A stretch of 64,000 nucleotides of DNA, taken from contig NZ_CP089979.1 in NCBI RefSeq assembly GCF_021389935.1, forward strand, positions 1,221,001 to 1,285,000, read 5' to 3'. The stretch is from Fulvivirga ligni. Lineage in GTDB: Bacteria > Bacteroidota > Bacteroidia > Cytophagales > Cyclobacteriaceae. The position numbers and the translations under genes were made by a program. The notes under the pieces were generated by a model. It did not search any database, had not been told where the DNA came from, and saw only the letters and a list, made by a program, of their open reading frames with translations. Below, piece after piece: positions 25,788-32,391 of the stretch; the stretch's first letter is position 1, and each line of letters opens with the position of its first letter.

Positions 25788-26063
25788 CTATTTTTTATCG
25801 CTGTGTCCCAGGTCTCTTTCAGGGTCAATAATATCTCTAATCAGCTGCTTTAATTCTTTAGATTCGGGGAATCTTTCCGCTTGTTTTCTGGAGAAAATTA
25901 GCTCGTTATCTAGCCATACTTCAAAGATACCTCCAGTGCCTGGTTGAAGTGCTACTTCACTCAAATCTGTATTAAAAGTAGTAAGTAATTCCTGAGCGAT
26001 CCAGGCGGCTCTGAGCAGCCAGCGACATTGCGTGCAGTATATGATGGTGACTTTTGGATTCAT
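25788..26063 (-). CDS. Rdx/SelW-like thioredoxin-fold protein
   Basis: A 91-residue protein of the SelT/SelW/SelH (Rdx) family. The N-terminal VTIIYCTQCRWLLRAAWIAQ holds the CxxC redox pair, Cys instead of Sec, and GTGGIFEVWLDNELIFSRK is the typical central strand region. FPESKELKQLIRDII follows. Its cellular partner is unknown; family members are proposed thiol redox proteins. The gene is followed by the UPF0173 gene's upstream neighbour on the same strand and has a normal start, MNPKVTIIY. Confidence 0.88.
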   Translation of the reverse strand: MNPKVTIIYCTQCRWLLRAAWIAQELLTTFNTDLSEVALQPGTGGIFEVWLDNELIFSRKQAERFPESKELKQLIRDIIDPERDLGHSDKK

Positions 26064-26131
26064 GGTGTAAAAATAAAGGCTCTCTGGGATATGAGAGCCT
26101 TTGGCAAACTAATTAATCTAATATATCAAAC

Positions 26132-26812
26132 TTAAAAATCTTTGGTTTCACCTATTTTCATAAGTACTAATTCTTTGCCGCTTTCTTTAAATTGCTTTAC
26201 AGCATCTTCGTGATCAATTTTTATCACCTCCATGGTGTCATAATGTACTCCTAATACTTTATTACACTCCACAAAGTCAGCTGCCACTATGGCTTCTTCT
26301 ACGCCCATGGTCAAATCATTTCCGATAGGTAAAATAGAGAAATCTAATTTGAAGAATTGAGGTATCAGCTTCATATCCATAGTTAAGGCAGTATCTCCCG
26401 CATAATAGAAGGTTTTTTCGCTACTGCTGATAACAAAACCGCCAGGATTACCGGCATAGCTGCCATCTGCAAATGAGCTGGAATGTATGGCCGTAACATA
26501 TTTCACTCTACCAAAATCAAAGTCATAATATCCGCCATGGTTCATCGGGTGTACATTGTCCACGCCATTATTTTGCGCCCATGTCACAATTTCAAAGTTT
26601 GAAATGATTTTAGCACCCGTCTTCTTGGCTAGTTTTATGGCATCGGCTGTGTGGTCCTGATGACCGTGGCTGATCAAAATATAATCAGCTTCTATACTAT
26701 CTATGTCTATATCTTTTGCCTTTTCATTGGGAGTGATAAACGGATCGAACAGTAATTTCTTCCCTGACACTTCCACTGAAAAACAAGCATGTCCATAATA
26801 CGTGAGTTTCAT
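26132..26812 (-). CDS. UPF0173 family metallo-beta-lactamase-fold hydrolase
   Basis: Cytoplasmic MBL-fold hydrolase of 226 residues. It begins MKLTYYGHACFSVEVSGKKL and has the metal motif LISHGHQDHTADA (HxHxDH), then VHPMNHGGYYDF, FYYAGDTALTMDMKLI (the Asp ligand) and VLGVHYDTMEVI (the last His). These are the signatures of UPF0173. The substrate is not established for the family. The gene precedes the Rdx gene on the same strand with a 68-base gap, so the two may share a transcript. Confidence 0.92.
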   Translation of the reverse strand: MKLTYYGHACFSVEVSGKKLLFDPFITPNEKAKDIDIDSIEADYILISHGHQDHTADAIKLAKKTGAKIISNFEIVTWAQNNGVDNVHPMNHGGYYDFDFGRVKYVTAIHSSSFADGSYAGNPGGFVISSSEKTFYYAGDTALTMDMKLIPQFFKLDFSILPIGNDLTMGVEEAIVAADFVECNKVLGVHYDTMEVIKIDHEDAVKQFKESGKELVLMKIGETKDF

Positions 26813-26949
26813 AATATCTGAATGGGTTTTTAATATTAAATATTAAATTTTTTAAATTTCAGAAACACACAAGTGCTTCTATAAAATCAACTGATTAGGG
26901 ATGGAATAGTTATGCCTTTTACAAAATTTAACGTTGACTTAATTTTTAC

Positions 26950-27252
26950 ATGGAAAGCAGAGTAATCACCATTATTTCAAATATCAGGGCCACGGGTTGG
27001 GTAACTATATTAATTTTTGCCTGCACTACTTATTATGCGCTTAACAACGGCATTTTAAGCATTATGATGATGAACTTTACAAGTCAACTTAATGAAGATA
27101 CTCAGAAGGATTCAAGCGTAGTAGAAATGATTCAACTTTCAGAATATTTCTTCATAGGTTTTTTTGCTGTGCTGATTTTGAGTGTTATAGGTTTGTATAT
27201 TGGTTACGGACTTTTGAAAATAAAGAAATGGGCCGTAATAGGATTCAATTAA
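26950..27252 (+). pseudogene. 5' part of a frameshifted small membrane protein
   Basis: The first 100 codons encode two hydrophobic helices (GWVTILIFACTTYYAL near residue 16 and FFIGFFAVLILSVIGLYIGY near 67) and then LLKIKKWAVIGFN, where the frame stops at 27250-27252. In the -1 frame the sequence continues smoothly (see next entry), which indicates a lost base near 27240-27250. An intact protein would have about 170 residues and four membrane segments. It lies just upstream of an AraC-type regulator gene on the same strand. The break may be a real mutation or a sequencing error; no slippery heptamer supports programmed frameshifting. Confidence 0.5.
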
Positions 27253-27461
27253 TCTCCGTTATTATAGTGTTAACCGCACTAGGTAGTCTGGCTTACTGGA
27301 TATATGCTACTCATCAATTGATGCGGAACATGGATGTGATGATACCGGTTAGGAATTTTAGCATAATCTCTATAGGAGTATTTGTATTGCTCTGCTGCTG
27401 GTTGGTGACCAGGACTAACCTCATGCTTTTGAAAAAGGAATATCGATTGGAACTACATTAA
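27228..27461 (+). pseudogene. 3' part of the frameshifted small membrane protein
   Basis: Carries the two remaining helices of the membrane protein: LISVIIVLTALGSLAYWIYA and FSIISIGVFVLLCCWLVTRT, ending LLKKEYRLELH. The apparent start ATGGGCCGTAAT is the out-of-frame reading of the KKWAVIG codons of the upstream frame, so it is probably not a true start. It ends five bases before the AraC gene, suggesting the two belong to one operon. It could also be an independently translated small protein. Confidence 0.5.
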
Positions 27462-27466
27462 TTGCT

Positions 27467-28261
27467 ATGGTAAATATTCAGAATCTTGCAGAAGTAGTCT
27501 ATGATGAGCCCCAAAGGGTGAAAAAGTACTTTTTTATCTATATTACCAGCGGACTCCTTAATATTCAGGTTGATGATAAGCTACTTCAAGTAAAGCCCAT
27601 GCAAGTGCTAACTATTACTTCAGGTCAATATCATTTCATAAAGCCTCATCAGCAGGTAGAGGGCTTTCTTTTAGATTTTACCTTAGATTATATGGCTAAG
27701 AATGAGCAAGATATAGAGCTAATATTCCAAAACAGCCTTTTTTGCCATTTCGATTATAATGAGATCATCACTATCAACCATCCTGACCATATACTTCAGC
27801 AGCTAAAATTGATTACTAGAGAGCTGGCTGAAATGCCTTTTCAATATCTCACTTCGGTGCATGCCAGAATAGAACTTTTACTGGTGGAAGTAAATCGTGC
27901 TAAAATTGAGAATGGAGAAGAAGTTTGGAAGCCAACTGCTCTATTTCTCACTTTTCTAGAATTTGTCAGAAACAATTTTGAGCATAATTATAGCCTTTCT
28001 GAAATAGCTGCTCAGTTACAAACCACTGAGTTAAAGCTTAATGAACAGGCCAAGCTTCATGCTGGTAAAACTGCTCAGAACGTAATCTATGGCTTAGTGA
28101 TTTCAGAGGCCAAGCGTATCATTCAATATGAAAACTTGCTGATGAAAGAGGTGGCTTTTCGTCTTGGTTTTGAAGACCCTCTTTATTTTTCTAAGTTTTT
28201 CAAGAATCACACAGGCGTTTCCCCTAAAGAATATGCTGCCGCTCTAGAATCTTCCATGTAA
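27467..28261 (+). CDS. AraC-family transcriptional regulator
   Basis: A 264-residue regulator with a cupin-type sensing half (residues 15-120; KPMQVLTITSGQYHFIKPHQ). The C-terminal AraC DNA-binding domain has YSLSEIAAQLQTTELKLNEQ and KEVAFRLGFEDPLYFSKFFK, followed by the usual HTGVSPKEY ending. It starts five bases after the disrupted membrane protein gene, so the two were probably co-transcribed, and it is followed by a cupin gene after 74 bases. Ligand and regulon are unknown. Confidence 0.88.
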   Translation: MVNIQNLAEVVYDEPQRVKKYFFIYITSGLLNIQVDDKLLQVKPMQVLTITSGQYHFIKPHQQVEGFLLDFTLDYMAKNEQDIELIFQNSLFCHFDYNEIITINHPDHILQQLKLITRELAEMPFQYLTSVHARIELLLVEVNRAKIENGEEVWKPTALFLTFLEFVRNNFEHNYSLSEIAAQLQTTELKLNEQAKLHAGKTAQNVIYGLVISEAKRIIQYENLLMKEVAFRLGFEDPLYFSKFFKNHTGVSPKEYAAALESSM

Positions 28262-28335
28262 TACTCAGGATTCTCCATTTCCTCTGTGGCTATTAAGCGG
28301 CACTTTTGCTTTGTCAATAACCAAAAATCATTATC

Positions 28336-28689
28336 ATGAACATTCAGAATTATATAACCCATAGTGAAGCAAAAGAATGGCAGCCATTAATAGAAAACGG
28401 TGTTTACTATCACGGTCTTTTTGTGAAATCACTCCGATTTGATGAAGCTACTCAGCGCTCAAAAACAATTTTATTGCGTTTTGATGCCGGGGCCAGTTAT
28501 CCCTATCATAACCACCCGGCCGGAGAGGAAATCTTTGTGCTGGAAGGCCAGTGTGAGATACACGGTGAGAAACTGAAAAAGGGTGACTTTTTGTATACCC
28601 CGCCTAGCGGTAAGCATGGTGTGAAAAGTGAGATAGGGTGCACGCTGCTACTCTCTATACCTGAAGAGGTGGAGCTTCTCTCCGAATAG
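28336..28689 (+). CDS. Cupin-domain protein (ChrR cupin-like)
   Basis: Single-domain cupin of 117 residues. RFDAGASYPYHNHPAGEEIF and VLEGQCEIHGEKLKKGDFLY give the two cupin motifs, with metal-binding His, His and Glu, and the third His lies in PPSGKHGVKSE. It resembles the cupin domain of ChrR-type anti-sigma proteins but has no zinc-finger anti-sigma half. It may be a metal-dependent sensor or enzyme; nothing in context decides. It follows the AraC gene and ends before a strong hairpin. Confidence 0.8.
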   Translation: MNIQNYITHSEAKEWQPLIENGVYYHGLFVKSLRFDEATQRSKTILLRFDAGASYPYHNHPAGEEIFVLEGQCEIHGEKLKKGDFLYTPPSGKHGVKSEIGCTLLLSIPEEVELLSE

Positions 28690-28697
28690 CATCTTGC

Positions 28698-28750
28698 TTT
28701 AGACCACTTATGGCTCAAAATATACCACACGCCAGGAAAAGTGGTCTAAA
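28698..28750 (+). terminator. Hairpin after the cupin gene
   Basis: TTTAGACCACTT (28698-28709) and AAGTGGTCTAAA (28739-28750) are perfect 12-base inverted arms. There is no long U-run, so termination is inferred from position. Confidence 0.5.
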
Positions 28751-28753
28751 AGG

Positions 28754-28792
28754 AGGTTAGATGAGTTAATATAGTCATTAATCATCTAACCT
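28754..28792 (+). repeat. Perfect 11-bp inverted repeat upstream of the next gene
   Basis: AGGTTAGATGA and TCATCTAACCT enclose 17 bases and end ten bases before the ATG at 28803. It may be an operator or a leader hairpin that sequesters the ribosome-binding region. Confidence 0.35.
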
Positions 28793-28802
28793 ATTCCTAC
28801 CT

Positions 28803-29588
28803 ATGAAACAGTTCATCGTATTAATCATTTTGCTCTCCGCAGGCTCTATTTCTTATGCTCAAAAAGCCGATACTATTGTGGTAACGGCCAAAACGCTCAA
28901 CATTAAAAACCTGAAGCCGGGGAAAAGTCATTACTTGCTTTATTTTTCAGATTTAAATGAGCAGAATCACAAAAATTTAGAATTCTGGACCCGGACCGTA
29001 AGTTTCAAGAACTGGTCTGGAAAAGAGATTATCGAAATCTCTCAGAGTTGGGAGAGTAGAGATTCAGTTTATCACACTGCCATGTCTGTTTGTGATAAGA
29101 AAACCTTTGGTACCTTATATCAGGAAACCTGGTGGGGCATGAAAGAAAGAGGTACCTATAAGGCAGAAATTAATTTTGAAGATCGGAAGGCAATAATTCA
29201 GGGAAAAGATTTGACCTCTGATACTTCCTCTGCCATGGCCAAAGAATGTCTTGCTGCTTTTGATCAGGCTCGCAACGAGTATAATCTCAATTGGCATCTT
29301 GATCTGGAAACATTTGCACTACTTCCACTGGCTGAAAATAAGGTGTTTAAAATCAATTTTTACGAAGCTGGATATCCAACTCCTCCTAAATGGGAGACCT
29401 ACGCTGTGGTTGGCTCCAATACTTTTACGGGCTTTAATAATGTGCCTGTAGATTGCTGGCTGCTAAAGCATGTGACTGACCAGTCAGAAGAGGTGTTTTG
29501 GGTGAGTAAAGAAACTCATGAGGTCTTAAAGCTGAAGCAAAAACAGGGAGATCAATACCGATTTAAGATAAAACTTGAAGGTATTTAG
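28803..29588 (+). CDS. Secreted protein of unknown function (DUF3108-like pattern)
   Basis: A 261-residue exported protein with signal KQFIVLIILLSAGSISYAQ. The mature part alternates beta-type segments, for example VSFKNWSGKEIIEISQSWES and INFYEAGYPTPPKWETYAVV, and ends VFWVSKETHEVLKLKQKQ with QYRFKIKLEG. This last pattern (a property 'converted' by an outer-membrane-derived reporter strand) recalls DUF3108-type periplasmic proteins, but I am not certain. It is preceded by a perfect 11-bp inverted repeat. Function is unknown. Confidence 0.55.
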   Translation: MKQFIVLIILLSAGSISYAQKADTIVVTAKTLNIKNLKPGKSHYLLYFSDLNEQNHKNLEFWTRTVSFKNWSGKEIIEISQSWESRDSVYHTAMSVCDKKTFGTLYQETWWGMKERGTYKAEINFEDRKAIIQGKDLTSDTSSAMAKECLAAFDQARNEYNLNWHLDLETFALLPLAENKVFKINFYEAGYPTPPKWETYAVVGSNTFTGFNNVPVDCWLLKHVTDQSEEVFWVSKETHEVLKLKQKQGDQYRFKIKLEGI

Positions 29589-29657
29589 TAGTTAAAATAT
29601 TGATTCATTGAGGCTGAGTTCCTATTTAGGTTAAAAAAGGCTAGTTTAAAAGCCTCA

Positions 29658-30149
29658 ATGAATATAACAGACGACCATATCGCTCTTTTAGGAGCCATTC
29701 ATGATGCTGAGGGTCAGTCACTAAGCGTGGCTGAATTTAGCAAGAAAGAAAATCTACCATATGCTGCCATTAACCAGCTGATGCAGGAACTTGAGTCTTT
29801 TGATTTAGTGGAGACTGAAGAGGAGGCAGGTGTGTTTTACCTCACGACTTATGGATATGAGTATGTAGAAAACTATGATCGAGGGGGCGTAGCCAAACGT
29901 AAGAAGGAAGTTTTTCAAGACTTTGATCAGCTGAATGATGCGGTGGAGAAGATTGGAAGTAGTAAGGCTATGAGGTATACTTCGTTTTGGCTTTTTGGCT
30001 TCGCTATCATCTTTACCCTGGCACTTGTTTTTATGCCAGATCTATTCAGTCCTGATAAGCCTGACATACCTGATCTCAATTTAGAAAACATCCAACAACA
30101 AGTAGATTCTATTAGAACATCTGATTCTTTAAATATCCCTAATGAATGA
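29658..30149 (+). CDS. Winged-helix membrane protein
   Basis: A 163-residue protein: an N-terminal winged-helix-like domain (residues 1-75; HIALLGAIHDAEGQSLSVAE and YAAINQLMQELESFDLVETE), one transmembrane helix (WLFGFAIIFTLALVFM, near 112) and an acidic C-terminal tail with SIRTSDSLNIPNE. This layout suggests a membrane-tethered regulator or a cytosolic domain held at the membrane. Its stop overlaps the start of the next small membrane protein gene by four bases. Family unknown. Confidence 0.6.
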   Translation: MNITDDHIALLGAIHDAEGQSLSVAEFSKKENLPYAAINQLMQELESFDLVETEEEAGVFYLTTYGYEYVENYDRGGVAKRKKEVFQDFDQLNDAVEKIGSSKAMRYTSFWLFGFAIIFTLALVFMPDLFSPDKPDIPDLNLENIQQQVDSIRTSDSLNIPNE

Positions 30150-30343
30150 AAGCAAAATACGGATTAATTGTTTTGATAATCGGCTACTGTATTGATTTTA
30201 TCGCGGCAATAGTAAAGATCTTGCACTTAAAAGGTCCGGAGATGTTGTTTATGATAGCTTTGGTTTTTAAAGTGGTAGGAGCTTTGACATTGCTATATAA
30301 AATAGTTACTTATCCCAAATTCAAAGAATTCTTTAATCACTAA
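30146..30343 (+). CDS. Small two-helix membrane protein resembling the GldL N-terminus
   Basis: A 65-residue protein with two hydrophobic helices (YGLIVLIIGYCIDFIAAIV and MLFMIALVFKVVGALTLLY) joined by KILHLKGPE. The spacing and the 'K-x-L/M-H' turn resemble the membrane part of the gliding protein GldL, but the long cytoplasmic domain is missing and no other gld genes are near. It overlaps the upstream gene by four bases and the GNAT gene by one, so the three are coupled. Function is unknown. Confidence 0.55.
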   Translation: MKAKYGLIVLIIGYCIDFIAAIVKILHLKGPEMLFMIALVFKVVGALTLLYKIVTYPKFKEFFNH

Positions 30344-30750
30344 TGAACATTACCATTTCCGAAACCAGAGATATACCTGTGGAGCGAATTCTTGATTTGT
30401 ACAAAGCTAACAAATGGAGCTCTGCCGATAAGCCGGAAGAACTGTACAAAGCTCTGATGAATTCTCATGGCCTGGTTTCTGCCTGGGATGGCGACACCCT
30501 GGTGGGCATTGGCAACGCTATTTCGGATGGTTATCTGGTGGTGTATTATCCGCACCTATTGGTGCTGCCGACATACCAGGGCAAAGGCATAGGTCATATG
30601 ATCATGAATAAGATGCAGGAGAAATATTCAGGCTTCCATATGCAAATGCTTACTGCCGATGGCAAAGCCATAGATTTCTATAAAAAAGTTGGCTTTTCAA
30701 GAGCCGGACAAACCGAGCCCATGTGGATTTATAAGGGAAATGAGCATTAA
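30343..30750 (+). CDS. GNAT-family N-acetyltransferase
   Basis: Acetyltransferase of 135 residues. LVVYYPHLLVLPTYQGKGIG contains the acetyl-CoA pyrophosphate loop (QGKGIG), followed by the helix HMIMNKMQEKY and the C-terminal DGKAIDFYKKVGFSRAG, the usual GNAT end. The substrate cannot be read. Its start overlaps the stop of the preceding membrane protein by one base, and the ABM-like gene follows after 11 bases. Confidence 0.88.
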   Translation: MNITISETRDIPVERILDLYKANKWSSADKPEELYKALMNSHGLVSAWDGDTLVGIGNAISDGYLVVYYPHLLVLPTYQGKGIGHMIMNKMQEKYSGFHMQMLTADGKAIDFYKKVGFSRAGQTEPMWIYKGNEH

Positions 30751-30761
30751 AACCTAAACCT

Positions 30762-31073
30762 ATGATAGCAAGAATATGGCATGGCCGAACCAAAGCGGAG
30801 CATTATGAAGAGTACACGGCATTCACAAATGCCACAGCTATTCCCGACTATAGCGGCACCGAGGGATTCATAAAACTAAGCTTCCTTAGACGCCTGGACG
30901 GTGATGTAGCACATTATACCCTGATCACCTATTGGGAGAATATGGAGGTAATAAAAAACTTCGCCGGCGAAGATTACGAAAAGGCCAAATACTATCCTGA
31001 GGATAAGGATTACCTACTTGAGTTTGAAGAGAAAGTGATTCATTATGAGGTGTTTGCAGATGGTGACTTATAG
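30762..31073 (+). CDS. ABM-like (antibiotic biosynthesis monooxygenase fold) protein
   Basis: A 103-residue single-domain protein beginning MIARIWHGRTKAEHYEEYTA, with HYTLITYWENMEVIKNFAGE in the middle. These are the hallmarks of dimeric alpha/beta-barrel (ABM-like) proteins. Many members are oxygenases or simple stress proteins, and no catalytic residue can be assigned here. It follows the GNAT gene closely and ends 88 bases before the AbiC-like gene, so it marks the left edge of the putative defence locus. Confidence 0.65.
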   Translation: MIARIWHGRTKAEHYEEYTAFTNATAIPDYSGTEGFIKLSFLRRLDGDVAHYTLITYWENMEVIKNFAGEDYEKAKYYPEDKDYLLEFEEKVIHYEVFADGDL

Positions 31074-31161
31074 GAGAATTAAAAAATTTATTATTATAAT
31101 AATTCTAAATGATTTTGTTTAGATAACTTGGGTTTTAATTAACTTCCTTAAATGATAGCTC

Positions 31162-32391
31162 ATGCGACGATTGCTCCAGAATGAAAAACTTAGCATATTC
31201 TTAATATTCTTAGGGCTAATAATTATCGTATTAGGCATAATTAGCTTTTTGTGGCTGAATTTCAACTTAAGATTTGATAAATCCATAAATTCGGAATTGT
31301 TTGCTCGGTTTGGAGATTTTATAGGTGGAGTTGTTGGTTCAATTTGGGCATTGGCGGGTGTTATGCTATTTTATATAGCTTTATCAGAGCAAAGAAATGA
31401 TTTCAGAACTAATAGAGAGGCGTTAGACTTACAAATCAACGCCCTAAATCAACAGATTAAAGAATTTCAACTCCAGCGTGCAGAGCTTACTTCGAGTCGC
31501 AAAATATATGAAGACCAGAGCAATACCCTTAGAGTTCAGCAGTTTGAATCTAATTTCTACTCGCTCTTAAATGTTTATCTCACAATAAAAAAAAATTTAA
31601 ACGAGATAGATAAAGATGGTGATTTTTTTAAAAGCCTACAGGAAAGGCTTCTAGAAAATTATGATATTTCTAATTTGTCTGTATATGAATTGCACAATGG
31701 TCTAATTAAAAAGTATATGCAATTGTATCAGTTTCAAAGAGGGCATTTGTCTCACTATTTTAAGGCATTTTATAGACTCGTTAAAATTATTGAATCAAAT
31801 AAAGTATTAAGCGATAATGAAAAGATTTTTTATGCCAAAATTTTAAGGTCTCAATTGACTGACTACGAACAGTTAATTTTATACTATAATTCTCATTCGA
31901 TCTATGGAACTAAAGCTCGCTCACTGATACTTCAATATAATCTTCTTAAACATGTCCCAATGTTTCATAAGCCTGAATTCCATCAATTCAAAAAAGAAGA
32001 TTATCATGATTTACTTCAATTTAGTGATAGATTAACTTATTTCCTTATTAAACATATTAATTCTTCCTATGATGTTGATAATGAAGTGCTAAAAGTTGAA
32101 GAGGAGTTTGTGGTATTCAAATGTATAGTTGGAATATATTTTGAAGAAGCAATTGATTTGAAGGTTTTTTGTAAAAAGGATATTAGAGACAATAACATTC
32201 AATTAGGGGAAGATGACTTTCACGAGTTTTTGTTTTACTTTTTGCACGATAGATTAGTATTCAGTACCTATTTGGATATTACAAAAGTTAGAATTTCTAA
32301 GTTTAAAACTGAGGAAGATGAGCTAAAAATTTTTGGTTTACGTATTGAATCCGACTCTCAACTTATTCTAAATCATGACAAGATCAGCTAA
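31162..32391 (+). CDS. Putative phage abortive-infection membrane protein (putAbiC family)
   Basis: A 409-residue protein with two N-terminal membrane helices (about 10-34 and 53-75) and a predicted coiled coil (80-125, EQRNDFRTNREALDLQINAL). The cytoplasmic domain has the family hallmarks QQFESNFYSLLNVY, HYFKAFYRLVKIIE and FYAKILRSQLTDYEQLILYY. These match proteins annotated as putative phage abortive-infection (AbiC-like). The last 17 bases overlap the start of the double-DUF262 gene, so translation is coupled and the two products probably act together. The gene is more AT-rich by eye than its neighbours, as expected for acquired defence genes. Whether it is toxic or sensing is unknown. Confidence 0.75.
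   Translation: MRRLLQNEKLSIFLIFLGLIIIVLGIISFLWLNFNLRFDKSINSELFARFGDFIGGVVGSIWALAGVMLFYIALSEQRNDFRTNREALDLQINALNQQIKEFQLQRAELTSSRKIYEDQSNTLRVQQFESNFYSLLNVYLTIKKNLNEIDKDGDFFKSLQERLLENYDISNLSVYELHNGLIKKYMQLYQFQRGHLSHYFKAFYRLVKIIESNKVLSDNEKIFYAKILRSQLTDYEQLILYYNSHSIYGTKARSLILQYNLLKHVPMFHKPEFHQFKKEDYHDLLQFSDRLTYFLIKHINSSYDVDNEVLKVEEEFVVFKCIVGIYFEEAIDLKVFCKKDIRDNNIQLGEDDFHEFLFYFLHDRLVFSTYLDITKVRISKFKTEEDELKIFGLRIESDSQLILNHDKIS

Noticed and set aside
27181-27252. Programmed -1 frameshift in the small membrane protein
   Set aside because: No X-XXY-YYZ slippery heptamer in the upstream frame and no obvious downstream stem; a plain indel is simpler.
30146-30343. Gliding gene gldL
   Set aside because: Only the two membrane helices are similar; the long cytoplasmic domain and other gld genes are absent.
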